DNA from: Parus major
Taxonomy: Eukaryota > Chordata > Aves > Passeriformes > Paridae
Direction of reading: 5' to 3'
Length of the DNA: 64,000 bases
NCBI RefSeq assembly: GCF_001522545.3
Contig: NC_031770.1
Location: forward strand, 34,721,866-34,785,865
Part shown: one piece after another, positions 25,301 to 37,600 of the stretch
Layout: every line of letters begins with the position of its first letter
Position numbering within the stretch: position 1 is the stretch's first letter
Program-made: the position numbers and the translations under genes
The notes under the pieces: generated by a model
The model's input: only the letters and a program-made list of their open reading frames with translations
The model's database searches: none
What the model was told of the DNA's origin: nothing

Positions 25301-28300
25301 CTCTGCACTGAGACTTTATATTCTCCAGGCCAGTCTCATGAAAATTATCTGCCACATTTAATCAAACTTAAGCTTTTCAATTTATTAGTCTTAGCTGTCC
25401 AATTTGTGTCTCAAATGGGATTAGTTTGTGTTCACTTGGTCCACGGTTATTTTCTGTCATTTCTTCTACAACTTCATTCGCTGCTTAACCTAAATCAAGT
25501 CTAATAAAATATTGCCTCTTGTAGCTTCAGTGATTATTTAGTGAATAGCAGTTAGTGATTGCATCTTTGAACATCTGAGCACAATTAGTAGCATTTTTTT
25601 TCTCCTATTAACTTACACATTCAGGCCATCCAAAATTATATTTTCCATGCTCAGATAAGACTTTGGGGTCTACAAAGAACTGACAGTACCTTGCTAGGAG
25701 AAGTTTTCTTGTAAGGCATCTCAAAATTTACAGTTATCCCATTTCCCTTTTTAGCCACACTTATTTCATTTTTCCAAGAAACACATAGTGAGGTATCTAA
25801 ATGATATCAGACAAGCTACCTGATGCAAGGTGGTTGACTAGGGATTTTGTCTAAAAATTACTTGGTGGTTTGTAGAATTTTTTTCTTTGCTCAGAGGGCA
25901 CAATGACATATTTGATTTTCTCCTTAATCAGGTTAAAACCAGATAAAAAGATTTCTGCTCCTACCTTCAAAATATGCATTTGGGTGGAAGCCAAAAGAAG
26001 AAAGTAAGATCTGCACAGATAAATCACTCTTAATAATTTATTAATCTAAAAAAAGAGGGTTTATAGCTGAAACCTTTCTGTATTTTAACATTTGGTAATA
26101 AGGCTCCATATAAGATAACTATACACTACACCTAAGTTTGCCAAATTAACTATTGTCAAATCATGTAAATTCAATTTGTACCAGCAATAATCCAATAGAA
26201 GTTTTTATTTGGGAATTAAAAAAAATTCAAATAGGATTGAAACACTTGATTTTTCAGACACTATTTTACAGTAAGGCTTGCTACACAAATTTTATGTTCC
26301 AACAGAATTTTTTTTTTCATGGGAAAGCCATAGAACATTTACATTTGCATTTATGTTAAAAATGGGGCTGTCACTGATCAGGGACTGAATGCATAAATCT
26401 TTATTTTAATTACTAAAGTAAAACACAGGAACCCTTATTTCAATTGTAAGTGTGCTCTTTGGAAAGCTGCAGCTGACTGATATCTCACTACTCTCCTCGA
26501 TCGGAAACTGAACATTTTCACAATACCACACAATTGAGCTTGCTTTCCTTGAAACTCATAAGCAATGCAAGTGTATAATCTAGGTCTCAGTATAATCATT
26601 GTGCTGTTTATTTTAACCTCCAGAGAGTTCTGTTCAATCCTGTCTCTTGGGTGCCTTTCTTAAAATCCATGAAAAGAAAATAAAATCTGACTTTCTGTGT
26701 TCCAAAGGCACTTAACATTACATCATGTGTCTTTATAATTAACTTTTTTTATAAGGATGGGTTTTTTCCAAAGGCCTGTTTTCTCTCACTGTTTAAGAGA
26801 GTGGCACCCAACTGGGAAGTTGCACTGAATGGTCATAGGGTCTTTCAGCTCTCCCATTAAGACCTGCCTATTTGAGTGTTTTATAATGTGCCCATTTTTA
26901 TTCACATCAGGCGAAATCTTGGCAAGTGTGTGCCCAGCTCAGGAGTAAATTGTTTGTACAGAACTGAATTGATCTCACTGTTGCTTAGTCAGAACGATGC
27001 CAAAACCCACAGATCCTGAGGTCAACTTCCACCATGCAGGCAAGACAGAGGCTAGCTAAGTGATCAGTAAACTTTGGTTTGGGACACCTGTGCCCTGGAT
27101 CCCTCCCATTTCTGTCCCATCCTCCCAGTCAGTTCTGTCTTTACACTTTCTGCAGGAGCCTAAGCGAAAGCCATTTCTTTCCTTATCAGACTATTGGGAG
27201 GGTATCTATGTTATTCTAAACCAAAATGTTGCTGTTTTTCCAGGAACAAGATGGACTCCAAGGATTATCTGTTCATCTGGATGTTAGATTCAAGACTAGA
27301 TTCAGAACCAGTGCAAACTAAGGTGTGGAACATCCAGTCATGGATAATCCTTGACAGGCCATGGAGCTCATCTCCAGGAAAGCTTGCCTCTGCCTCCAGG
27401 CCACTGCTTGGGCATCAGGCAAGGGAGCGTCCCAGTCTCAAAAACTCCCCAGAAGTCATCTGTAAGAGGCTGAAAACCACAGTCCTCAGTGTAATATCAC
27501 AGTGCTTCTCTGAGTTAGCCAAGATTATATTTCTAAAATTAATGCATTTAATTTCAACAGTTCTTTTAAATTATTATTTGATGTCTTTCAGAGTGGGAAA
27601 TATGCTGTCTTCTCTTCAGAACATACTGATTGCATTCTAAATACATCGTGTGCTACTTCAAAGAAAAAGAAATAAATAGTCTACTCTTGCAGTACTTCTT
27701 CCCACTGTTGTTTTTAGCAATATAAACGGCATATACAGGTCTTAGGGTGGTGCATTGCTAGATTTTTCCTTTTTAATTATGAGGCCTACTTTCATTTCAA
27801 CTGAAACAGAGATTATTTTCTGAGTACTAGGTAAAAGTTAAGGCGTTTCTTAATCCTACTAGCAAACTCATCTTTTTATTATCTGTAGTTCATCATGGAA
27901 ATTTCAGATGCTCTCTTTCTATTACATGGCACTCAATCCACAACAAAGTAAATGAAATCCTATATCATTTTATATAACTTCTGTCTGAACAAATATTTGG
28001 GTTTTATATGAAGAAGTGGTATAAGAAGAGACTATCATATTTTTTATTATTTTCCTGTTTGATATAAGATTTGAGAAACATTTTTGATCAGTGGTGTTCT
28101 TTGATGAGAAACTAACTTTTCCATGTTTGCTCACTGCAGGTAAGCACCAAGGTAAGCTTGGTATATTTTAGTTTGAAATGTTACAGTAGAAATTTACTTA
28201 CTGTAGTAACTACAACATCCCAAAGAGTTCAATAGCCACATAGAGTGAATACCAGCTAGGTCCTCTTCTTCATAGACATGACACTCTAAGATTAATCTAA

Positions 28301-29705
28301 TATTAAAAGTCTGCACAGAATTTTTTCTAAAAAAATTAGTTTTAAATTACCAAAACACTTAAGTTTTTGCAGTTCATTATGGAAAGTGTTCTGCAGAAGG
28401 ATAGATCTCAATATCAGAATGCATCTTCTGGAGGCTTTAATCTTTCTCCACTTTCTTCACCCTGTCCCAGCCAATAACTATTTCTGGGCTTCCCTCAGAC
28501 ACAGCCCTCCCTTCGCCTGACCTGTTCGCATGCTAGACACAAAAAAGATGAGATACGCTGGGATGCAGACACACACCCAGCATCTGCTGCCAAGGCAACA
28601 GGAACAGGATGTTTCAGATAAAGAAGGGATGACGTTTTGGTCCTGCCAACACCCACCATTTCCTTCAGGAGAGGCCAACTTTGCCAGTAGATCTAGAAGT
28701 CATCTAGGATAAACACTTTGCACTCGGCTTACCTTGAGTTTGCCTGACTGAGACGAGTACAAAGCGTGACTTTCAACAATTCTATTTAGAAACTGAAATC
28801 TGGGCTCTTCCTTTCAAGGTATATGTATCATGAAGACATTTCTCGTGCCTTCTTCTTACACCATGGCCTGAGAAGACATAATCTGATCCTGAGAGTATGT
28901 GTTGTCTGCATAACACTGGCACACATCTTTGACCACTTGTGATACTCTTTCATTTCAGCATTTCTATCAGGCTTCTGCACTTAAGCAGGTGTTTTGCTGA
29001 AAGCCAATAGTCTAAATAGCAGGTGGCTACTGACAACATGTCAATGAACGTATTTTGCATGCAAAATTAGAAATGGACAAAAAAATCTGTAGCTGTGGAT
29101 AAGCACATGAAAAAAAAATTGGGCAAGTTTAGTTAAATTATTTTCTTATCTGTCTTTTAAATTTCACTAAATGAAATGAGCTGAAACATTTTATTTCACA
29201 GCAAAAAATCTTGTTGTGTGATGTTGGGCATGGAAATCTCCTGCCTTTACCTTCCTGCAGGACTACACGTTCCAGCACAGCAGTAGCTGGGAATGTTCTC
29301 GGGAACACCAGAGCACAGGAAAGAATCTGTTAATTGTCTTTTGGAAGCCTTTTTATGAACACAGGAAGGGAGTGCCGTGTCCATTTAGAGAGAAATATAT
29401 GCGTTTGGAGCACAACACTCTCTATGAGAAGTCATTAGAGTCTGGCATTGCAGAAGGCCTTATGCAGCCAGCTCACACGGTGTCAGACACTGGAGTTTTT
29501 CAGCCCCTCAGATGTCCTCACAGTTCACCAGAAAACAAGTAGAAAATCCTCTCTGTGTGCCTCCCTAAATGTACATTAAGTATTGTTGAGGCATGAGGCA
29601 TGGAAGACCTCAAAGCCCTCTGAGCTAAAGCAGCTGCAGAGTGCGAGGGGAGAAGTTGCACACAGTCCCCAGTACCCGAGACAGGAGCCCTGCCTTAAGT
29701 TGTGT
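19364..29705. other. Gene-free unique sequence
   Basis: No gene is supported. The longest frame (27194-27640, plus strand, 148 codons) has no recognisable domain and a biased, low-complexity hydrophobic C-terminal half. Short splice-like blocks near 23.0 kb (minus) and 23.6 kb (plus) are discussed as weak leads only. No further CR1, LTR or DNA-transposon copy was recognised, although very old copies cannot be excluded by eye. Confidence 0.72.
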
Positions 29706-29940
29706 CATGAGAGGTTAAGATCGGATATTTATAAACATTTCCTCATGGAAAGGGTTGTTAAACACTGGAACAGGCTGCCCAGGGAAGTGGTTGACTCACC
29801 ATCCCTGGAAGCATTTAAAAGACATGTAGATGTGGCACTTGGGGACATGGTTTTGTGGTAGACTTGGCAGTGCTGGGTTCGTGGTTAGACCTGATGATCT
29901 TAAAGACTTTTTCCAACCAAAATCACTCTATGATTCTAAG
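29706..29940 (+). mobile_element. CR1 LINE 3' end, plus strand
   Basis: This is a 5'-truncated CR1 non-LTR retrotransposon. The open frame carries the conserved C-terminus of the CR1 reverse-transcriptase polyprotein, including HWNRLPREVVDSPSLEAF. It ends at a TAG (29859-29861), where the family normally stops. After the stop comes the typical short 3' UTR: GGCAGTGCTGGGTT, GATGATCTTAAAG, TTTTTCCAACC, and finally CTATGATTCTA at the element end. The CR1 part of the frame has no internal stop, although most of the element is missing. The cacttggggac/cttggcagtgctgggtt type of 3' end points to a different subfamily from the copy at 49.6 kb. The exact 5' limit is uncertain by tens of bases; the frame extends left to 29583 in sequence not clearly CR1. 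Confidence 0.93.
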
Positions 29941-30769
29941 ATGCTCTCCTCATAAGCTTCTGCCATCTCCAGTGTGCCTAAAGAAGATACAAATTTTTAT
30001 GTTATGACCTTAGAAACTGCAATGGTTGAATATAGGCACGGTGTGTTAGGGGACAGGATACACGCTGTCACTACAGGTGGTCAAATCTCTAATGGTGAAC
30101 TAGATTTAGATTTAGATTGTCTCATGCTCCTTAAAACCAGTGATATAAACCATTATAACATTCACCATAAATCTTACTTGCATATTTAGAGATATCAGGC
30201 AAAAATGCTACTTACCGTGATTATTATGATGATGAATATTATTAGGCAAACTTCTAATTTGAGTTGCAAAATCAGATTTTTCTTTTTATTTTCCTCAATT
30301 TTTATTTAACTGGTTAAATAACAGTAGTTAGTTGACGCACCACAGAGTAAACATTTGATTATCTTTTTAAGTAAACCACCATGGAAAAGTTTTAGTGGTT
30401 TTGGAAAGACTGAGGCAATGCTATAGGAAATATTTCTAAAAGGAAAGTAAGTTTGAAAAGTTATTTCCAAAATGTAAGTTGTAGTTATTTGAGATAAAAA
30501 GATTTTAGTGATCCTCTGTCTCTGAGGTGTATATTTTTAAAAAAAGAATATAAAAATATACATTTTACCTAACTGTAGTCACTGTAAGGTGATTTTTAAA
30601 AGTTTGGATTTTTTTAAATAAAGCTATAGTTCTAGGCAATTTTTAAGAAACTGAAATAGGAATTTCTGGTACTACATGCTTATCCTGTTACATTTAAAAT
30701 CTACAGAACTATTCAAACAGTCTGTCTAAATGCATTAAATTTGGGAAGATAATTGGCTTTACTGGAAAT

Positions 30770-30809
30770 ATAATTTTATTCCATATTCCATAATTTTATT
30801 GAATATTCC
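30770..30809. repeat. 20-bp tandem duplication
   Basis: The unit ATAATTTTATTCCATATTCC at 30770-30789 is followed by a copy at 30790-30809 with two mismatches. A third partial ATATTC follows. It is A+T-rich and slippage-like. Confidence 0.7.
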
Positions 30810-31640
30810 ATATTCAGGTATTTTATGTCCACTGGCAGTTATTTTTCAACCATGGTGTTTTCATTTTACCTAAGCTCTTATTTGGAAGTTTCATTTAGGA
30901 TAGCAAATAATAAAGGTTAGTGTTAACATTTTGGCTTTAGTGCAAAGGAAATCCTCCTGAAATATATCTCACTGTACCTTGATTCTTCAGGATTTATGTA
31001 TCCCCATGCCCAAGTTTATATCATCTAAACAGCAAGTGGCTATTCCACTCCACCCTTTCAAAAGCTTTCCAAGAGCTCTCAGCAAGTGAGAGGGTTTTTC
31101 CAATATCTTTCCTTTCTTCTTGTATCCAACAAAAGCATTTTAATATTACAGCAGACAAAGCTTCTCTTGTGAACTGGCCTCACTTCCGCAAAACATTAAG
31201 CACATGATTAACTTTCAATGCATTTTTTAAATTTGAGTTTAAAATGTATCCCCATATGACAAATATAGCTGATATATCACATATGTGAAAGTAAAGGCAC
31301 GCTGAAGTGCTTTACCAAATATGAATGGTTGTCCTGTGTGCTGAAAGATAAGTATGTGCTTAACTGGCTGGACATTTCTTAATATCAGTAGAGTTTTGTT
31401 CTCTGTGTTTTTTTTTATTTCTAAACAAGTCCCACTAACAAACCATAAAGAAAATTTTAAAAGGAGAGTTCTGATGGCTTTATGAAGGGTTTCCGTTCAT
31501 TAAATGCTTAGGGTCATGTTTTTAGAAATATATGTTAGTTCTTATTTTTGGGGGTTTTATACTACTCAATTACTTTTATGAACTACAGTGCTTTATGTTG
31601 TACTATCTTTAATTTAACTGAGATAAATTACAACCTTTCC

Positions 31641-31655
31641 TTTTTTTTTTTTTTT
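31641..31655. repeat. Poly-T run of 15
   Basis: Fifteen consecutive T residues. No insertion body is recognisable next to the run. Confidence 0.9.
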
Positions 31656-32122
31656 GCTCTTTCTTTAATTCACTTAAACTATCACTGTAATGCTTTTACT
31701 TGTGTATGTGTCAAATTTACTCTTAAAATGAGGCAAATAATGAAAAGTCCCCCAGAATGTCATGGGGTTTTAGCTAATTGTTCCACAGGGAGTAGATGCA
31801 AAAAGTTACACTCTAATTTTTGCAAGTCCAGGTACCAACTGAGTATGTTAGAGATGATGTGTCCAAGCTCTATAACTATTGTCTCCCCTTTCTTTTCCAA
31901 AAGTTTCTGGAGACTGCGTGCTCCAGGACAAAATTGTTCTGCTATTTTGTAAAATAAATACAGGTAGGGCACGACTTCCACTGTGGTGGCAGTGCTATTA
32001 CTATTATTTCTGTTACTCTGTTACCATTACAACACTATGCTATATGCACCCTGCCTAAACTGGTATAGAGATAATGCAATATACAACCAGATCCTTTTCC
32101 TCCTCACATCCCACTTCTTCAC

Positions 32123-32135
32123 AAAAAAAAAAAAA
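32123..32135. repeat. Poly-A run of 13
   Basis: Thirteen consecutive A residues in A+T-rich unique sequence. A similar 11-A run is at 32747-32757. Confidence 0.85.
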
Positions 32136-32195
32136 TATTAAAAATTAGAACTTAAATAGCAGACAAATAATGAAAAAACTTTTCCTAGTATTTGC

Positions 32196-32233
32196 AATTT
32201 ATGAAGAGATAAATTTGAAATTTATGAAGAGAT
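32196..32233. repeat. 15-bp direct repeat, period 23
   Basis: AATTTATGAAGAGAT occurs at 32196-32210 and again, identically, at 32219-32233, separated by eight bases. Confidence 0.75.
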
Positions 32234-32838
32234 TGCCTAGGACATTTTTTTGTTTATGTGAGTATGCATCTGTATATGGATAGAAGAGTATGCAAAACCA
32301 AGCAATGATCATTTGCACCTAGAAGTGGTGAAAAAAATCTACCAAAAACTTGTTTTTTTCCAGTTTAATTTTCTTTATGTTGTTGATCTATAAAAACAAA
32401 GATCTCATAGCACTAGCAATTGTAGAAAGTTTACACAGGTGTGTTTTCAGAAAGAATAGATCTTATCCAAATATCAAAACTTACTCAAAATCTCTTCCTA
32501 CTTAATTGTAAGCTTTGCCTGTTGCAAGAAATGCAGTCAGCCTCGCTCCACCTGAAGTATTTTCTCATATAGAGAAGAATTTTCCACAAACCAGATTTAT
32601 TTTCATCACAGTACATTGAGTCTTACAGTAGAGATTGTTTTGTATGAAGAATTTGGACCTATTGTTAGAATAATCAAAATTATTGATACATTTTCACTAT
32701 AATCTGAATTCCTTCAGGTAAGAGCTTGTTTCTGGTGCCACCAAACAAAAAAAAAAATTAAAATAAACACAGCTGAAAAATCTGTCACAAAGCTATAGCT
32801 TTATACTTGCATTTCTTTAACCACTTTTATCTACATAA

Positions 32839-32850
32839 GGGGAATTCCCC
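32839..32850. promoter_or_regulatory. kappaB-like 12-bp palindrome
   Basis: GGGGAATTCCCC is a perfect palindrome containing GGGAATTCCC, which fits the Rel/NF-kappaB consensus GGGRNNYYCC. Single motifs of this length occur by chance. No promoter or other immune-type motif was identified alongside it, so binding is inference. Confidence 0.2.
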
Positions 32851-34630
32851 CCACCTCAGTTCTGTGCATACATCACCTTTCAGAAGCATCTGATTTTTTT
32901 TTTGGCTTCGAGGGTCACCCTAAGTATTCCACCAATTGCACTGCTCAGTCCTTGCCTTGAAGTAAGACATACACAAGAGTTGCTGACCCTTTCACACCAT
33001 GGAACATTTTCACTGTTAGTGGCTTAAACCATCCCCACTATCTCCTACATCTTCACATCCTCACTGAAATACCTTTCTTGCTCTCTGTATAGCAGTCTTT
33101 AAGAGAAGCCCTCTCCTGAGAGCTGGTTTCATGTTTCAAAATAGGAGGAACCTTCTGACCTTTTCCAGAAGCTCCCAGGCACCAGAGGAGCCATAAGTCA
33201 CCCAAATTTGGCAGTAAACCTGCCTGCATGTCTACTCTTTGTGCTCTCTCTCCTGTGCTTTCATATTTCATTCTGTCTCTTGGTGGTCATGAATGTATAT
33301 ACTTACCTAATAGCAAAGTCCCTGGTGTGCTCTTGATAAAGAGCCTGGGGTCCCACCCAGAAGATTTCATTGGCACAGGCAGAGAGATATTAAATAACCA
33401 CAGCCATGCTATAGGTAAAGGCTTCCAGAGCTCACAGGGTTGCGTGATCCCAAATGTGATTATCTTTAACGTGGCAGTGAGCCACACAAAACAGACACTG
33501 CTTTAGTCTGGCTGGCAGCTTGCAGTAACCTGGTGATAAAGCAGGCAGGTATGCAGTCCTGCTCCTGACAGCTTTGGTCCTGCCCACAGGTATCACCCAG
33601 AGAGTGCAGAGAGGGGAGGACAAAGGAAGTCAAAAGAAGGTGATGAATCCCTGGCACTGTTAAGAGCCAGTTAAAATGTTTTCATTTCCAGTTGTGATTG
33701 ATGAGGCTAAGGAAAGGGTCAATGTAAGAACCACTGTTTTCCTGCATTCTTTGAAGAGGCACAAGATAAATTGAAACCAGGCTGCATTTTTTTCCCTGTA
33801 TTTTACAGCAGTAGTTAATGATCCCAGTAAACAATATATTTAATAACACTATTTGGAGCAACAGTGTGCACCTGTGTTAATTTACAGGTTTTGCGAAAGC
33901 AGGGCCAAGGGCTGGCTGCTGGAAAAACGGGAATGAGATCCAGCCACATCTCTCCTGGACAGGCTCCTTTCTCACCACTGTCACCTGGCAGCAGCAGAGC
34001 TTTACATGCAGCTGAGCATTTTCAAAGGGTTTGCAAATATTTTATTTCTGAGTAAAATCTACTTTTTATAATTATTTGATTCATTCTCAGTTTTTTCTGT
34101 TGTATTGGTCATAAAGAAACCACCTAACATTTTTTAAAATGCACTTCAGATACATCCCCTAGCAAATAGCACTGTCAAAAGTCTTGCTGGCTCACCTGTG
34201 GTCCGCTGCTTCTATTACAATGAAATCAATGGAAAAGGCACAGCAGTGTCTTGAGAGACCCTTTATAAGCTGCACAATAAAGTGAAACACTTGGATAAGG
34301 ATGTGCCATTAAAGATTGTGGACTTAAAGCCACATATGTGGGAGATGTGTTTGATTGTACAGAGAATACACAGCAGCTTCCTATTTCCAGTGACCAGAGT
34401 CCTGGCATATTAGGATGGAACAAGTTAAATAAATGTCAGAGCATCTAATCCCCTAATATAACCAGAGTAAATGATTGTTGTTTACTGCAACAGTGTGACA
34501 GTGACAAAATAAAACAGGATATAAACTCAGGTAGGTAGGCACCAAGATGGACTGCAAATTTTCTCAAGTACAGTACAGGTATTTTTGAGTGGATACACCA
34601 AAACATATAAATATAGGCTCAGGAGTTTAT

Positions 34631-34652
34631 CACACACACACACACACACACC
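34631..34652. repeat. (CA)10 microsatellite
   Basis: Ten perfect CA units are followed by CC. They create a His-Thr run in one spurious plus-strand frame and a Val-Cys run in the opposite strand frame. The tract is probably length-polymorphic. Confidence 0.95.
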
Positions 34653-37600
34653 AGCTCCATGCACCTCACTGAGAAAGGTCAATGCAGCACAACCCAGACT
34701 GTGCAATGGGTTCTCCAACTGGGAAGCAACTGTTGGGATCAGTGGAATGCCCCCAAGAGTCAAGCTCAGGCACTTACAACTGAAACCTGTAAGGATTATG
34801 AAAAATATTTCAATTTACAATGAAGTGAGGGAAAGATTTGTAAAGGAAATCTGTATCTGTAGTTCCCTAGGCAAGCCATCTCTTTTGCTGAATAGGTCAA
34901 GCAGTTTTCACTCTGCTTGGATAATCTGCAATTATTTGCTTCATCAGCTGTTCTGTTCGTTGAATCTGGACACCTGATTAGGAAAAGGAACTTCCATCCT
35001 ATGAATTGGATCACAAGCCAGGTTAAAAGAAACTATCAAATTTTAGACTCACTGCATTGAATTTATGAATTCCACAAACCAGAGAAGGTTGTTTAAAATC
35101 ATTTGGCAAACAAGTATAAAATAATTAACAGTTTTGGGAAAAGTCACAGACACTACATGACAGCTCAAAAACAGCAGAAGGAACTGACAATAATTTTGTC
35201 CAAATATAAAGGTCTTCAGCTCTGTATTTTGATGATTACTGAGCTTTGAATGGAAGTATAAATTTCAGATGGGACGCCCACCAAGCACACAGTGTGTCTC
35301 AAAGCCTGGCAACAGCCCATTGCCCTCCTACTTTTTCAATAACTTCTTTTTTTGGCCAGTGGTTTAAAACCAGCAACTCTCTCGAACATATAAATAGATC
35401 CCATGTTCAACTTGGCTTGTAATCCTTTAAGCAGATCTGTCCTCAACTCCCACCCTCCAGAAAAAAGATAGATGGATGCAGTAGACTATGTAGGTAAGAT
35501 TTAAGTTGGATTTAATTAAAGGAAACTCTTCAATAATAAAGATCCTTTCCATTCCAATGTAAACATGAACTATGTCCTCTCATACAATAGTGCTCACAAC
35601 AGGGACTTCCTGTGTTTTGTTAGCACTTTCACATGTCTGTGTGCCTGCCTGTGATACTGCAGGTGGCTGCACCATGGCAGGATCTCTTTGCTATAGGCAA
35701 AGTGCCCTGTGGCAGTCGCTGCCCAGAGCAGCACATTATGGAGACTCCCAGGGGAGCAGAGCAGGTCTGCCCTGCTGGTCTGTCCCCATGGCTGAGCAGG
35801 TTCACAGCCTTCTAAGGCCAGAAGGGAGTGTTATGGTCACACAGGAGTGTCACATTTCTCCTTTTGCAAGCAAAGGAACATTTAAGCAAGACTGGAACAG
35901 GACAGCTCTAGAGGAAACAAATATCCTCATTCTTCAGCATTGAACAGAAATGTCAGCTTAGGATCTTGTTTTTCTGAAAAAACAAGAGATGATTATCAGC
36001 ACTTACATCTCAGTCTATAATTTCTACACAGGTTTTATCCATTTTTCTGTGATGAGGGAATAAGCTCTCTGTTTATAATTAAACTGGTCCTCACTTTCAG
36101 GAACAGAGTTCCTGAAATTTATGAAGATCACAAACAAAAGCTCTCACTTCTTCTTAGCCATTGAATATTCAAAAGATAATTACAGGAAAACAGCCTCTCA
36201 ATAGTTTGGAGCATTAACTTACTGCAACAATTAACTTAAAATGCAAAGTCATAGCAATCAGAGCTACGTAAAGGCTACTGGATGGTCTCTAGATCTCCCA
36301 GGAGCCTTGACACATAAGATTATTCTAATTTATAAGACAGGCATCATTTATGGGAAGACACAGCCATAATATGAAAAAGCAGACTGGGAAAAAAACAACC
36401 ATGGCACATGACTGGGGATCTGCATTGCCAGAGGGCTGGTGGGTGAAATGCAACCCTTTTGACTCCCCTTTCCTCCCCATCCTGTCCATAAATCCATGTG
36501 TCCTCAGCTCCAACAGACGCTTTGAAAAAGCTTCACTTCAGGTAAAGAAGAAGTCATAGATGGAGGGCATCTCTTCTTCCCTCTATTTTTTGGAGCAATG
36601 TGGGATAACAGAAAACAACATGAACTTCAAATTAATACATCCTCATAGGAGGCTCTATAACAGATTTATATAAATGTGTATCTCCCAACCCATCTGGTCT
36701 TTGAGAGGACATTTTCCATACCCTCTGAAACACTGTTAGTACATATATGTGTGTATATGCACTCATACAGCTGCAGTATTCCATCACATTTAGAGCATAT
36801 TATACAGTCCCAGACTGGCAGGGGAATTTTTTAGTCCATCAACAACAAACTCTGGTATTCTACCAGCACTATATTTAAAATAAATCATGTGTGAAGTCTG
36901 GTGCATGTCGCTGCCACACAAGCCAGGGCTGACTCAGCTGCCAAGAGTGAAAGACTACTCCTTGTGGGTATAAAGGAGGGGGTTGATTAAAAATATTTGG
37001 ATGTATGCAAGAAGGGCTAAATTCAGGGAAACACCTAAATCAATACACATCAGCTTTCAGCCTCTCTTGGGGAAGGCCAGAAATTACTCTCACTTGCAGG
37101 AAAGTAAATTCTGGTGAACAGTTGCAATATAATGATAAAACTGCAATTCACTTAAATGGAAGCACCTGACTATAAAAAGTAATTGATTACATTCTATAAA
37201 AGAGAAAAGGCAATTACAGGCACAGAATACAGGAAAATTCTATTATATACAGGATGAAAATTGCTGTACTGTAAATAAGATAAACTCTCATTTATGTATT
37301 TATCTAGAGAAGTTCTGATCTATGATGGCTACCTCAGAAAACCATTGCGCCCTGTGAAGTTGTTGAGTAAGTAAAATGGAATTTACATCCCAGTGAACCA
37401 GAGAATATAATGTTATCAGTATAAATGCTTTATTTTTTCCTTGGTTATAGTATTATTTTTTCAAATTAAAAACCTGATTCTGCAAACATTATCTCTCCTG
37501 CCCACAAGCAAATTTACTTATGTTTAAACATTTCTAATTTGTGCTTGCTCTCAAATAGTCCAACAACTTAGGACTTTGATCTGAACATGAGGATTCACCA

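Noticed and set aside
25100..25330. Possible old CR1-like fragment, minus strand
   Set aside because: A short CCTCCTCTGCACT word resembles CR1, but the rest does not align to the family by eye.
27194..27640. Plus-strand open frame of 148 codons
   Set aside because: It has no recognisable domain, its length is within chance for 64 kb and six frames, and its C-terminal part is translated A+T-rich sequence.
28069..28139. Acceptor-like tract and CAG/GTAAGC donor around 71 bases, plus strand
   Set aside because: All three frames contain stops, so it is not a coding exon.
32630..32717. Plus-strand block ending CAG/GTAAGA
   Set aside because: The only long frame stops shortly before the donor.
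34585..34977. Plus-strand frame of 130 codons with a His-Thr run
   Set aside because: The run is the (CA)10 microsatellite, and the rest has no similarity that I recognise.
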